A DNA stretch of 64,000 nt from BOG-1184 sp964651515 (GTDB taxonomy: Bacteria > Fibrobacterota > Chitinivibrionia > Chitinivibrionales > Chitinispirillaceae). The number at the start of each line of letters is the position of its first letter. Position 1 is the stretch's first letter. The translations under genes were made by a program, and so were the position numbers. The notes beneath the pieces are model-generated. The model saw nothing but the letters and a program-made list of their open reading frames with translations, had not been told where the DNA came from and made no database searches. Location: positions 20,880 through 84,879 of the forward strand of contig CAZYYB010000004.1 of NCBI GenBank assembly GCA_964651515.1, written 5' to 3'. This document shows positions 7,836 to 17,484 of this stretch, one piece after another.

Positions 7836-9442
7836 TAAAAAAGCCGCTATTCCTCGGCCTTGCGGCCGTAGCCATTGCCGGCGTCACCCTGGTCATACTG
7901 CATCGCAGCGCCGCCGGAACCATCGGCGAGTGCACGGTCAGCACCGCCCCGGCCAGAATCGAACCGGATTACGCCGCGATCGTCATCCCCCCGAACTGCG
8001 CGCCGATGAATTTCACCATCGCCGAGAAGGGGGCCGGCTATTTCGTCGACCTGCACGGCAGCCGTGGCGGTTCGATCGGCATCGAGTCGCGCAGCGGCGA
8101 CATTTCGATTCCGGTCGGCAAGTGGCGCCGCCTCCTGTCCGCGAACCGGGGCGCTACCGTGATGATCGATATCTTTGCCGAAACCGGCGAAAAAACCTGG
8201 ACCCGGTTCCGTCCGATCGTCGACACGGTCGCCCGCGACAGTATCGACGACTACCTCGTGTACCGGCTGATTCCCCCGCTCTATACGCTCTACGGGAAGA
8301 TGGGCATTTACGAACGCACCTTATCGACCTTTGCGGAACGGCCGCTCTGGCTCAACCGGATGTCGGACGACAACTGCATGAACTGCCACACGTTCAGGAA
8401 CAACGATCCCGACTACATGGTCGCGCACATGCGCGGGGGAGCGGGAAACGGGACGCTCGTGGTGCAGGCCGGGCATGCGTTCAAGGTCAATACCGCGACC
8501 CCCTTCAATACGCCGGCCGGGTTTCCCGCCTGGCATCCCGACGGCAACCTGATCGCTTTCTCAGTCAATACGGTACGGCAGTTTTTCCACGCGGTCGGCG
8601 ATAATCGCGAGGGCTTCGACAAGGGATCGAAGATCATCGTGTACAGCATTCCCGCCAATACCGTCACCTCGACGCCCGCCCTGGCCGACCGTGCGTTCCT
8701 GATCACCGAGCCGGAGTGGTCGCCGGACGGACGGTACCTGTACTACTGCCGCGCACCGCAGTACCCGGCCGACAGCATCGCGGCGTACTATACGAAAATT
8801 TTCTACGACCTGATGCGTATCCCCTACGATGCCGTGCAGGATACCTGGGGAGCGCCGGAGACGATTTTGTCGCATGAAAAAACCGGGCTGAGCTTCTCGT
8901 TTCCCCGGATATCGCCCGATGGAAGGTTCCTGCTCTGCTGCGCGATGCCATGGGGCGCCTTCCCGGTTTTTCGTCCGGGCGGCGACATCTGCCTTCTTGA
9001 CCTGCGATCCATGCGGTACCGCAAGCTCGACGTGAATACCGGGGCGCCGGAGAGTTTTCCGTCGTGGTCCAGCAGGGGAGGATGGATCGTCTTCTCCAGC
9101 AAGCGGATCGACGGGATATGCGCCCGGCCGTATTTCAGCCGGGTCGACTCGAACGGCAATGCATCGAAGCCCTTTCTCCTGCCGCAGCGCGATCCGCACT
9201 TCTACGAATCGTTCCTGAAGACCTATAACCTGCCCGAGTTTATCAAAAAACCGGTCGGCCTGTCGCCGCGCGCGCTGGTGCGGGCCTTTTACGATAATAA
9301 GCATAGCCGCAATGCGCAGCTCGATACGAAGCTCGCGGCGGTGGTTGCCGCAAGACAATCGGAGAAGCCTGCGGCGGTACCGGGCGGCGGCGGGGCGGGG
9401 GAGCCGTGGGGGAAGCAGGGAGGGGGAGGGACGGCGCATTGA
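7832..9442 (+). CDS. PD40/TolB-like beta-propeller protein with one c-type haem motif
   Basis: 536 residues. An N-terminal signal/anchor (KKPLFLGLAAVAIAGVTLVIL) implies periplasmic location. A CMNCHTF motif (C182, C185, H186) is a canonical CxxCH haem-c attachment site. It is followed by WD40-like/PD40 blades: FPAWHPDGNLIAFS, EPEWSPDGRYLYYC, FPRISPDGRFLLC and FPSWSSRGGWIVFSS. The C terminus is a Gly/Ala-rich low-complexity tail. It overlaps the upstream DUF6057-like gene by 4 bases and precedes a B12-type radical SAM gene by 38 bases. The substrate or redox partner is unknown. The propeller and haem motif are seen directly; electron transfer at the envelope is inference. Confidence 0.75.
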   Translation: MIKKPLFLGLAAVAIAGVTLVILHRSAAGTIGECTVSTAPARIEPDYAAIVIPPNCAPMNFTIAEKGAGYFVDLHGSRGGSIGIESRSGDISIPVGKWRRLLSANRGATVMIDIFAETGEKTWTRFRPIVDTVARDSIDDYLVYRLIPPLYTLYGKMGIYERTLSTFAERPLWLNRMSDDNCMNCHTFRNNDPDYMVAHMRGGAGNGTLVVQAGHAFKVNTATPFNTPAGFPAWHPDGNLIAFSVNTVRQFFHAVGDNREGFDKGSKIIVYSIPANTVTSTPALADRAFLITEPEWSPDGRYLYYCRAPQYPADSIAAYYTKIFYDLMRIPYDAVQDTWGAPETILSHEKTGLSFSFPRISPDGRFLLCCAMPWGAFPVFRPGGDICLLDLRSMRYRKLDVNTGAPESFPSWSSRGGWIVFSSKRIDGICARPYFSRVDSNGNASKPFLLPQRDPHFYESFLKTYNLPEFIKKPVGLSPRALVRAFYDNKHSRNAQLDTKLAAVVAARQSEKPAAVPGGGGAGEPWGKQGGGGTAH

Positions 9443-9480
9443 AAGAGCGATGTGAAAAGGGGAGCGTGAACGGCGAATAA

Positions 9481-11034
9481 ATGATCCGATCGGCCGCAAT
9501 CATCGTTCCGCCGCTCCGCGATTTTTACTTTACGCGCCACCGGTTCTCCACGCTTGGCGCTGACATCGTGGCGACGCTCCTGGAGCGCGCCGGAATACGC
9601 GCGACCGTGCTCAACTTCCCGCTCATGAACGTGAAGGGGGCGCACATCGACCTTCCGACCGGGCTCGCCTACCTGAAGCCTTTTATTATCGAGGGCGAGA
9701 CCGGCAGGCTCTCCTTCTTCACCGGCTACCGCCGCTTCGGGCCCGACAACGATACCTGCGCCCGCATGGTAACGGCTCTCCTGCCGGACCTCTGCTTTTT
9801 CTCACTCTTCGCCTTCTGCTATGCCGAGGATGCGCTTTCGCTTGCCGCCCGCTTCAAGCGCAGCCTGCCCGGGCTCCCGCTCGTCATCGGCGGGGCCGGA
9901 GCGAGTGCTAACCCGGACTATTTCCTGCGAGGCGGGGCATTCGATTTCGTCCTGCCGGGAGAGGCTGAAGCGTGCCTTCCCCGGTTTCTCGAAGCGGTGC
10001 GGCAACCCATCCCTGATTTCCGGGGGGTTCCCGGACTGCTTCGCGCGCGCGCACACGGCGATTCGCCGGAGACGCACCGCCGTGCGTCCCTCAACGTGGC
10101 AGCCGCCGATGAAATGCTGCTACCTTTGGTCAAAACCGCCGAATCCGCCCGGACGATGACTTTTGCGACCTCTCTTGCCCGCGGCTGTCCGAAGCGGTGC
10201 GACTTCTGTTCGAGCAGCCTGCTCTTCGGAAAAAAACTGCGGACCGTTCCGCTGAAGGCGCTCGGCGAACTGCTCAACGGCCGGTCCGACGAACTCGTAC
10301 GGTCCGGCAAACGCATCGTCGTCAACATCGAAGACGACAACCTTCTCGGCGACGAACCGCTCTTCAAGGACGTTATTTCGCTCTTCCGGAAGCATCTCCC
10401 GGGTGTCGAGTTCGTCGCCGAAAACGGGCTCGACTATACCCAGCTCACCCCGGAGCTCTGTACCTGGCTTATCGATAGCGGGATGCGTAAATTCAACCTT
10501 TCGCTCGCCTCAACCAGTCCGGCCATCCTGCGTAATCGGGGCCGCGGCCTCGACCTCGAGTGCTATGAAAAGGTGCTCGCGCTTCTTGCCGGAAGAAATA
10601 TCCCGAGCGTGACCTATGTCATCTGCGGATTCGGGGAGGACCGGGCGGATACGGTCGCGGATTCCCTCCGTTACCTCGCCGACAAGCCGACCCTCATCGG
10701 CCTGTCGCCCTTCTATCCTGTTCCCGGACTACCCGGTTTCTCCGACCCGGCCATGTTCGACGCGCTCCCGGCGCTCCTCTGCTGCGGGTCGAGCATGTAC
10801 CCCTGGAACGGATCGCTCTCCACGGCAACCATGGTGACCGCGTTCAGGCTGGCGAGGTTGATCAATCTGGAAAAGAGCCCGGCCAGGAGCGATCCGGAGA
10901 GAGAAATCATCGGACGTACCCGAAAGGAAAGCCGACTCTTTACCCTCGTTAAAGAACGGAGCGGCAAGGCCGCGATCAGGGAAGTTCCGGAGATGGATGG
11001 GGAATTGATCCGAAAAACGGTGAAAAGGGAGTAA
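9481..11034 (+). CDS. B12-binding-type radical SAM protein
   Basis: 517 residues. The N-terminal 190 residues have the Rossmann-like organisation of cobalamin-binding radical SAM enzymes (LGADIVATLLERAGI, LPLVIGGAGASANPDYFL, FDFVLPGEAEACLPRFL). The 4Fe-4S site is C236-x3-C240-x2-C243 in ARGCPKRCDFCSS, and the TIM barrel continues with VNIEDDNLL and FVAENGLDY. No DxHxxG-type B12 lower-ligand motif is obvious, so the cobalamin may be base-off or lost. It starts directly after the PD40 gene region and probably belongs to the same transcript. Such enzymes do methylations or radical rearrangements. The substrate cannot be read from the sequence. Confidence 0.75.
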   Translation: MIRSAAIIVPPLRDFYFTRHRFSTLGADIVATLLERAGIRATVLNFPLMNVKGAHIDLPTGLAYLKPFIIEGETGRLSFFTGYRRFGPDNDTCARMVTALLPDLCFFSLFAFCYAEDALSLAARFKRSLPGLPLVIGGAGASANPDYFLRGGAFDFVLPGEAEACLPRFLEAVRQPIPDFRGVPGLLRARAHGDSPETHRRASLNVAAADEMLLPLVKTAESARTMTFATSLARGCPKRCDFCSSSLLFGKKLRTVPLKALGELLNGRSDELVRSGKRIVVNIEDDNLLGDEPLFKDVISLFRKHLPGVEFVAENGLDYTQLTPELCTWLIDSGMRKFNLSLASTSPAILRNRGRGLDLECYEKVLALLAGRNIPSVTYVICGFGEDRADTVADSLRYLADKPTLIGLSPFYPVPGLPGFSDPAMFDALPALLCCGSSMYPWNGSLSTATMVTAFRLARLINLEKSPARSDPEREIIGRTRKESRLFTLVKERSGKAAIREVPEMDGELIRKTVKRE

Positions 11035-11064
11035 CGAATAGTGAAAAGATGAATAAAAGCCTCC

Positions 11065-11093
11065 GGAGGGAGACCGGTCCGGGGTCTCCCTCC
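11065..11093. repeat. Perfect 11-bp palindrome upstream of ilvD
   Basis: GGAGGGAGACC and GGTCTCCCTCC enclose a 7-base loop, 63 bases before the ilvD start and 31 bases after the radical SAM stop. A CTATTTTTTATC run follows some 35 bases later, too far for a normal terminator. It may be a 3'-end element of the radical SAM unit or a leader structure for ilvD. Confidence 0.45.
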
Positions 11094-11155
11094 TTGCCCC
11101 TATCCCCGCTCATCGCCTATTTTTTATCGATACTCACGAAGGGAGTCACAAAAAA

Positions 11156-12997
11156 ATGTCATTCAAGCTTCGCAGTGCGACCACGACCGAGGGACGGCGC
11201 ATGGCCGGTGCCCGCAGCCTGTGGCGGGCCAACGGCATGAAGGAATCGCAGATCGGTAAGCCGATTATCGCTGTGGTCAACTCGTTCACCCAGTTCGTTC
11301 CGGGCCATGTCCATCTTCACGAGATAGGACAGTTTGTCAAGCGGCTCATCGAAGAGCAGGGGTGTTTTGCCGCGGAGTTCAACACCATCGCCATCGACGA
11401 CGGCATCGCCATGGGGCATGACGGCATGCTCTACTCGCTGCCCTCGCGCGAACTGATCGCCGACAGCGTCGAGTATATGTGCAACGCCCACCAGGCCGAC
11501 GCCATGATCTGCATCTCCAACTGCGACAAAATCACGCCGGGAATGCTCATCGCGGCAATGCGGCTCAACATTCCGGCGATTTTCGTGTCCGGCGGCCCCA
11601 TGGAGGCGGGGATCGGCAATGGGCGCAAGTACGATCTGATCGACGCCATGGTCATGGCGGCCGATAAAAACATTACCGACGAAGAGGTCACCTCGGTGGA
11701 GCTCGCGGCGTGTCCGACCTGCGGCAGCTGTTCCGGCATGTTCACCGCCAATTCCATGAATTGCCTCACCGAGGCGCTCGGCATGGCGTTGCCCGGCAAC
11801 GGGACGGTCATGGCAACCCATAAGGAGCGGCTGCGGCTCTTCGAACAGGCGGCGAAACGGATTGTGGCGCTTGCAACCGCCTATTACGAACGGGAAGACA
11901 CATCGGTGCTGCCGCGGTCGATCGGGACGCGGCAGGCGTTCCTGAACGCCATGGCGCTCGATATCGCCATGGGCGGCTCGACCAATACGGTCCTGCATCT
12001 TCTTGCGGTCGCGCGGTCGGCCGGGGTGGATTTCACGATGAAGGACATCGATGCCCTGTCGCGCAAGGTGCCGGTGCTCTGCAAGGTGGCCCCGAGTTCG
12101 CACTTCCACCTCGAAGACGTGCATCGCTCCGGCGGGGTCATGGCACTCATGGGAGAGCTGGAACGCAACGGTCTCATCGACGCCTCGGTACGCCGCGTCG
12201 ACGCTCCGGGCCTCAAAATGGTTCTCGACGGGTACGATCTCATGAGCCCCCGGCTCCTGCCCGAGGCGACCCGTCTCTACAAAAGCGCTCCGGGCGGTAT
12301 AGTCGGCAACCTCGTCCTCGGGTCGCAGGAGGTGTACTTTCCGTCGCTCGATCTCGATCGCAAGACCGGCTGCATCCGCGACTTCTCGCACTGTTACACG
12401 AAGGAGGGCGGCCTGGCGGTGCTCTTCGGCAACATCGCGGCCAGGGGGTGTATTGTCAAGACCGCCGGGGTCAGCGAATCGATCTTCAAATTTACCGGGA
12501 CGGCGCGGGTGTACGATTCTCAGGAAAAAGCCGCCGAGGGAATTCTGAACGAGGTGCAGGCGGGCGACGTGGTGGTGATCCGCTACGAGGGTCCCAAGGG
12601 CGGGCCGGGGATGCAGGAGATGCTGTATCCGACCGCCTATCTTAAGTCGCGCCACCTCGACAAAGAGTGTGCGCTTATCACGGACGGCCGTTTTTCGGGC
12701 GGTACCTCCGGCCTCTGCATCGGGCACGTCTCGCCCGAAGCGGCCTCGGGCGGCGAAATCGGACTGCTGCGCAACGGCGATACGATCGAAATCGACATTC
12801 CGAACCGCACCATCAACGTACTCGTCAGCGAGGGCGACCTGGCCGACCGGAGGAACGAGGAGCTTGCGAAGGGACGTGAAGCCTTCAAACCGATCCGCGA
12901 TCGGACGGTTTCCGAGGCGCTCCGGGCCTATGCCCTCTTCGCGGCTTCGGCCGACGAGGGAGCGGTGCGGGTAGTACCGGATGCACTTCAGGTTTAG
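11156..12997 (+). CDS. ilvD: Dihydroxy-acid dehydratase
   Basis: 613 residues. Dehydrates 2,3-dihydroxy-3-methyl(pentano/butano)ate to the keto acid in branched-chain amino acid synthesis; Fe-S and Mg dependent, cytoplasmic. Hallmarks seen: ISNCDKITPGMLIAAMRL, ACPTCGSCSGMFTANSMNCLTEALG (cluster cysteines), MGGSTNTVLHLLA, and GRFSGGTSGLCIGHVSPEA. GGGAG lies 9 bases before the ATG. No other ilv genes flank it. The close match to IlvD signatures argues against a sugar-acid dehydratase (EDD-type) role despite the uronate locus 38 kb away. Confidence 0.93.
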   Translation: MSFKLRSATTTEGRRMAGARSLWRANGMKESQIGKPIIAVVNSFTQFVPGHVHLHEIGQFVKRLIEEQGCFAAEFNTIAIDDGIAMGHDGMLYSLPSRELIADSVEYMCNAHQADAMICISNCDKITPGMLIAAMRLNIPAIFVSGGPMEAGIGNGRKYDLIDAMVMAADKNITDEEVTSVELAACPTCGSCSGMFTANSMNCLTEALGMALPGNGTVMATHKERLRLFEQAAKRIVALATAYYEREDTSVLPRSIGTRQAFLNAMALDIAMGGSTNTVLHLLAVARSAGVDFTMKDIDALSRKVPVLCKVAPSSHFHLEDVHRSGGVMALMGELERNGLIDASVRRVDAPGLKMVLDGYDLMSPRLLPEATRLYKSAPGGIVGNLVLGSQEVYFPSLDLDRKTGCIRDFSHCYTKEGGLAVLFGNIAARGCIVKTAGVSESIFKFTGTARVYDSQEKAAEGILNEVQAGDVVVIRYEGPKGGPGMQEMLYPTAYLKSRHLDKECALITDGRFSGGTSGLCIGHVSPEAASGGEIGLLRNGDTIEIDIPNRTINVLVSEGDLADRRNEELAKGREAFKPIRDRTVSEALRAYALFAASADEGAVRVVPDALQV

Positions 12998-13018
12998 TAT
13001 CGATAGGTCAAAATTACC

Positions 13019-13059
13019 ATTCAGGCTGGGGAACCGCAAAGCGGTTCCCCAGCCTGAAT
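13019..13059. repeat. 19-bp perfect palindrome (REP-like)
   Basis: Arms of 19 perfectly paired bases around an AAA loop, with core GGGGAACCGC / GCGGTTCCCC, 21 bases past the ilvD stop and 22 bases before the next start. There is no T-run on either strand, so it is not a standard intrinsic terminator. It is the longest member of the palindrome family also seen at 3505 and 4460. Confidence 0.65.
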
Positions 13060-13081
13060 CCGCAAAAGTGTGATTTAAACG

Positions 13082-14938
13082 ATGGCACCTTCCCGTACCA
13101 CATCCTCCCCATTTACTTCAACTTCTCACCGCAATCGTCTCATCCTTTCCTGTACAGCTCTTTTCATTATCGTCTCGCTCGCCTTCGCCCCCGCCGTCGG
13201 GAACGGGTTTACTAATTGGGATGACGATGTTTATGTGACCGGCAATGCCGACCTGCAGGGGAGCCCGCTCCATGCCGTTGCGAAATTCTTCACCGCAACC
13301 TATGCGTGTAACTACCAGCCCCTCACCATGCTGTCGTACCTCGCGGATTTCTCTCTCTTCGGACTGCGGCCGTGGGGATACCATCTCACCGGCGTCCTTT
13401 TCCACGCACTCAATTGCCTGCTCCTCTTCTTCATCGTCTACCGTCTCTCGCGCAGGACCACGGTTGCCTTTCTTGCCGCCCTGCTTTTCGGGCTACACCC
13501 GCTGCGGGTGGAATCGGTCGCCTGGGTTGCCGCCCGCAAGGATGTCGTATCGGCATTTTTCTACTTCTGCGCCGTTCTCCTGTACCTTTATTATAAGGGA
13601 GCGGGGAGACGTCGGTATTATTTCCTCTGCCTCGGTGCGTTTGTCGGTGCGCTGCTCTCGAAGCCGGTGGCCGTCAGCCTGCCGATTGCGCTGCTCCTGC
13701 TCGATTACCTTGAAAAGCGCACGTTCTCAAAGAAATTGCTGCTCGAAAAAATTCCTTTTTTTACCGGCGCGGCGGTTTTCTCGGTTGTTACCATTCTCGT
13801 CCAGAAGGGCGGCGGCGCGCTGGCCGGGTTGTCATCGCTTACTCTGGGGGAGCGGATCGGGCTCCCTTTTTACGGGCTGGTTTTTTATCCGTTCAAGACG
13901 GTTTTTCCGTTCCGGCTCTGCGCTTTCTACCATTTTCCACCGATCCCCGGCCCGTTTTTGACCCTCGGCCTCATCGCATCACCCCTTATCGTGGCCGGGG
14001 CGGCGATCATGCTCTTCCGGTACCGGTCGCGAAGCAGGGTCGCGGTCTTTGCCGCCCTGTTCTACCTGGTAACGGTCGCACCGATGCTCCAGGTGGTCAC
14101 GGTGGGCTATGCGGCCGTTGCCGAGCGCTATTCCTATATTCCACTTGTCGGCATGTCCTATGCCGGGGCGATGGCACTCCGGCGCCTTGCGGATCGCACC
14201 GGGAGGCGTTTTGTCGCTTTGCTCTGCATCGCGCTCCTGCTGTTCTGGGCAAGCCTCACCGTTGCCCGCTGCCGGGTCTGGAAGGACGGCCTGGCGCTGT
14301 GGAACGATGTCATTGCTGTCTGTCCGAGCGCCTCCGCGTATAATAACCGCGGGCTTGTTTACGAAGGGCTTGGCAGGGGGAAGACCGCCATGGCCGATTT
14401 CGTTGCCGCCGGAGCGATGGATCCGGGCTGGGCCCCGGCGTATAATAATATCGGGCTTTTGTACGCCGGATGGGCGCTTGAGGAGCGAGACACCGGCGCA
14501 GGGCGGGGGGCCATGGCGGATTCGAGCATCGCCTATTTTACCCGGGCGATAACGCGCGATTCAACCTATGCATATGCCTATGACAATCTTGGAAATATGG
14601 ACGGCGAACGGAAACGGTTCGCGGATGCAATCCGGGAATTCACCCGTGCGATCGCCCTCCAGCCGCGCGTCCCGGAATTTTATTACGATCGCGGTTCCGC
14701 CTACCGGGAGACCGGATCGCCGGATGCCGCCATTGCGGATTTTTCCGCCGCCCTGAGCCTCAAGCCGGGGTTTGCATCGGCACTGAACGACCGGGGTCTT
14801 GCGTATGTACAAAAGGGCACGTATCGCCTTGCAATCGAGGATTTTTCATCGGCGCTCGCCATCAATCCGAACGATGCCGACGTACGGAATAACCTGAATC
14901 AGGTCAGGTCGTTTGTGGGGACGCAGGGGTCTCCCTGA
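13082..14938 (+). CDS. TMTC-like multi-pass membrane protein with C-terminal TPRs
   Basis: 618 residues. After a first membrane segment (about 20-38) comes NGFTNWDDDVYVTGN, the acidic first-loop motif of GT-C glycosyltransferases of the TMTC/DUF1736 type. NYQPLTMLSYLADFSLFGLRPWGYHLTGVLFHALN and FGLHPLRVESVAWVAARKDV are also characteristic. About eleven membrane segments extend to about residue 400. The last 200 residues are TPR repeats (AYNNRGLVYEGLG, AYAYDNLGNMDGERKRFADAIREFTRAI, FASALNDRGLAYVQKG). Such proteins use lipid-linked sugar donors. The acceptor here is unknown. It ends 5 bases from the convergent GH30 stop. Confidence 0.7.
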   Translation: MAPSRTTSSPFTSTSHRNRLILSCTALFIIVSLAFAPAVGNGFTNWDDDVYVTGNADLQGSPLHAVAKFFTATYACNYQPLTMLSYLADFSLFGLRPWGYHLTGVLFHALNCLLLFFIVYRLSRRTTVAFLAALLFGLHPLRVESVAWVAARKDVVSAFFYFCAVLLYLYYKGAGRRRYYFLCLGAFVGALLSKPVAVSLPIALLLLDYLEKRTFSKKLLLEKIPFFTGAAVFSVVTILVQKGGGALAGLSSLTLGERIGLPFYGLVFYPFKTVFPFRLCAFYHFPPIPGPFLTLGLIASPLIVAGAAIMLFRYRSRSRVAVFAALFYLVTVAPMLQVVTVGYAAVAERYSYIPLVGMSYAGAMALRRLADRTGRRFVALLCIALLLFWASLTVARCRVWKDGLALWNDVIAVCPSASAYNNRGLVYEGLGRGKTAMADFVAAGAMDPGWAPAYNNIGLLYAGWALEERDTGAGRGAMADSSIAYFTRAITRDSTYAYAYDNLGNMDGERKRFADAIREFTRAIALQPRVPEFYYDRGSAYRETGSPDAAIADFSAALSLKPGFASALNDRGLAYVQKGTYRLAIEDFSSALAINPNDADVRNNLNQVRSFVGTQGSP

Positions 14939-14943
14939 TCGGT

Positions 14944-17175
14944 TCACCTGGTCGCCGGTGCGAGGACGGCCCAATCGTTTCCCGTGAAAAACAGTCGGGA
15001 GGCGGTTTTTGCGCCCCTGGCGGCGGCGAAATAAACGCCGCGGGCGACCCTTCTGCCGTCGTCATCGATGCCGTCCCAGTGGAGGGTGGTCGCGCCCCGG
15101 CCGACTCTGCCCGTGACGTCCTGCCTGATTATCCTGCCCGCGATGTCGAATATGGTAAAGGCCGCCGGTACCGCTCTGGTACTACCGGATTGCGGCGTCA
15201 GCCTCACCGCCGTGCCGCCGGGAACCCAATCCGTCGTGTCTTCGGTGCCGCCCATATCGAAGGTATTGATCGAGCCGGCGGGCAGGGTCAGGGTCACGGC
15301 GCTGTTTCCTATTTGTATGCTTGTCGCGATGGCGGTATCCGCGCTGTTGGCAATGAGCGTAATGACGGTGCCGTCCGGGTTTTTAAATGCCAGCGGCCAT
15401 AACGCCGCGTTGCCGGTTGAGACCGGCATTCGCACCGCCCCCTGCTTTATATAATAGCTGAAATGCTTCATCACGAAAAATTCGGGATTATACGTAACGG
15501 TCCCGGTCGAACTGGTAATGGTTATCATGGAATTCTGGTAGCGCGGGATCCATGGCACGAAGGCGGGGTCAACGTTCAATATCATATTCCAGTTTTGATA
15601 GGAGTTCGCGCCTTTTTGAAAGTAAGGATACATATAGGAGCAGTACATGTCCATTGCATCGGTCCAGCTGTTGGCGCCTGTATGGCACATGTTTTCAGTC
15701 TCCCATGCCCGCAGATGCAGCGAAGAGTCGGCGGCGAGCATCTGCCCCATCGCCGTATAGCCGCCCCACTGGAAGCCGGCGCCGCGAACGAGGCGATTCA
15801 GCGAATCGTACAGCCAGGGCGCCAGATCATCGGCGGAATCGCTTATATTGTACGTCCCCATCCAGAGTTCCGCAGTGATCCCGTGCGTACTGAAATCCCG
15901 GGAGAGATAGTTGCGGGTGAAATTCCACAACCGGGCTCCGGTCCATTGGCAGGAGGGGTGGCCCGGTATGACGACATCCAATTCGTTCTGAGGAAAAACC
16001 GCCATTATTGAAATGCCGACGCTGTCGAATGCCTGGACGAATTTTCTCAGGTAAACGGCATAGGAGGCAAGGCTCTGGGAGTCCTGTTTCATCTGGCTGA
16101 CGGCGGTGTCGTTGATGTCGGAGGAATCCGACGGGATTCCTCCTTCCGCTATGATCCGATTCACGAGTGAATCGTTGATGCCCACGGTGGTGCCCTGCCA
16201 GGTGCCGGTCGTTTTTAACCACGACGGCGGCGTCCAGGGTGAGGAGTAAATCATCAGGTTTTTCTGGTACTTCATGGCCTCTTTGATATAGGGGATATTG
16301 TACCGAAGGTCATGGGCGACCGAAAAATATCGCATTGAGAAATCGTTGGCGGAATCGTCGAGGGAGGTGCTGTCGACGCTGAAGTCGCTCATGCCGATGG
16401 GGCAGCGGCCGATCGTAAATTTGCAGCCGGTTGAGGTATCGAACAGCGCCCGCATTATGCTGTCTTTTGCGGAGGGTGCAATCTCCTGTAATGAAACCCA
16501 GCCGATATCGTTGAAAGCGCCCCCGAAACCGTCGATGCGCTGGAGCAGCGAGGCGGTATCGATGATGACGGCGGTCGTGCCGGTTGCGGCCGGGGCCGAA
16601 GCGGAATCGGGACCGAACTGCAGGGTGCCCCGGTAACGACCGATGGCGCCGGCCGTGCTTTGACGCCAGCCGGTGACGGAGATCCCCCGGACCGGATACA
16701 GCTTGAACCATTCGAGGCTGAAGAGGGTGCCGCCATCGCCGGTAAAGACGAGATAGAGAGTGTGGATGCCCGAGACTCCATTGACGGCGCAGGCTTTCGA
16801 CGTCCAGGTCTGGGAGCCGCCGGTCGACGGCCGCACCTCGCAGGTGCCGACAAGGGTGCCGCCGGGATTGTCGAGATGCAGTTCGATCCCGCCGCCCCCG
16901 CCGGCGCTTGCCACGCGCGCTTCAAAGCATTGCATGCCGCTTCCAAAATCGACATTCTGGAATTGAAGATAATTGCCGTTACGGATGGCGGTTACGTCCC
17001 GGCCGCCTTCGGCGCAGTTCTCGTTCAGCGTACCCGACCGTCCGGAACAGGTCGCTGCACCGATAACGACCGGCTGTGGAATGCCGGCGGCCGCCATAAC
17101 CGCCGCGACAGGGAGCAGCAGAACGATGCCGTCAAGGATACCGGCCGTACCGGAGAAAGCCGCTCTGATTTTCAT
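14944..17175 (-). CDS. Secreted GH30-family glycoside hydrolase with CBM6-like module and sorting domain
   Basis: 743 residues from the ATG at 17175 (GGAGG 7 bases upstream; an earlier in-frame start adds non-signal sequence). Order: signal peptide (about 1-30); CBM6-like beta-sandwich (about 40-165; GNYLQFQNVDFGSGM, ASAGGGGGIELHLD, IHTLYLVFTG); GH30 barrel (about 200-600) beginning IDGFGGAFNDIGW. The acid/base is E398 in FPQNELDV; the nucleophile lies in AWETENMC (E492 or E494). MKHFSYYIKQGAVR precedes the beta domain. The C-terminal about 75 residues are FlgD-Ig/type IX-like (FTIFDIAGRIIR, LHWDGIDDDGRRVARGVYF). GH30 covers glucosylceramidase, xylanase and beta-1,6-galactanase activities; the substrate cannot be fixed here. 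Confidence 0.85.
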   Translation of the reverse strand: MKIRAAFSGTAGILDGIVLLLPVAAVMAAAGIPQPVVIGAATCSGRSGTLNENCAEGGRDVTAIRNGNYLQFQNVDFGSGMQCFEARVASAGGGGGIELHLDNPGGTLVGTCEVRPSTGGSQTWTSKACAVNGVSGIHTLYLVFTGDGGTLFSLEWFKLYPVRGISVTGWRQSTAGAIGRYRGTLQFGPDSASAPAATGTTAVIIDTASLLQRIDGFGGAFNDIGWVSLQEIAPSAKDSIMRALFDTSTGCKFTIGRCPIGMSDFSVDSTSLDDSANDFSMRYFSVAHDLRYNIPYIKEAMKYQKNLMIYSSPWTPPSWLKTTGTWQGTTVGINDSLVNRIIAEGGIPSDSSDINDTAVSQMKQDSQSLASYAVYLRKFVQAFDSVGISIMAVFPQNELDVVIPGHPSCQWTGARLWNFTRNYLSRDFSTHGITAELWMGTYNISDSADDLAPWLYDSLNRLVRGAGFQWGGYTAMGQMLAADSSLHLRAWETENMCHTGANSWTDAMDMYCSYMYPYFQKGANSYQNWNMILNVDPAFVPWIPRYQNSMITITSSTGTVTYNPEFFVMKHFSYYIKQGAVRMPVSTGNAALWPLAFKNPDGTVITLIANSADTAIATSIQIGNSAVTLTLPAGSINTFDMGGTEDTTDWVPGGTAVRLTPQSGSTRAVPAAFTIFDIAGRIIRQDVTGRVGRGATTLHWDGIDDDGRRVARGVYFAAARGAKTASRLFFTGNDWAVLAPATR

Positions 17176-17484
17176 GGGTGCGCCTCCGGAAGGCTGAAGA
17201 GCCATCGGTGAGAAAAAGGGAAAGGAGTAACGTCCGATTTCTCCCGTGAACGCACCCCGGCAATAAATGTAGTTTGCGGTAAATATAGCCGTCAAGATTC
17301 GTGTTTGAACGGACATTGCGGGTAAATTACCGGTAAGCCCCGCTCCCGTACCCGGCCCTCGATGCCGGGACGATTTTGCCGGATCGCTGCATCTGCTATA
17401 TTAGTGAACGGTTCCCCGACGCGGACACCGGCCATTGCCGGATCGGGGACGAAACCCCATGGTACCCGGAGGGGCGCTGGAGGG

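Noticed and set aside
11156..12997. ilvD as the missing mannonate or altronate dehydratase of the uronate route
   Set aside because: It carries the IlvD-specific cluster and active-site motifs and lies 38 kb away with no uronate genes around it; UxuA and UxaA are different families.
11159..13039. Leftward frame of 626 codons covering ilvD
   Set aside because: It mirrors ilvD almost exactly, its translation is His/Arg-rich without a recognisable fold, and such antisense frames are common in GC-rich DNA.
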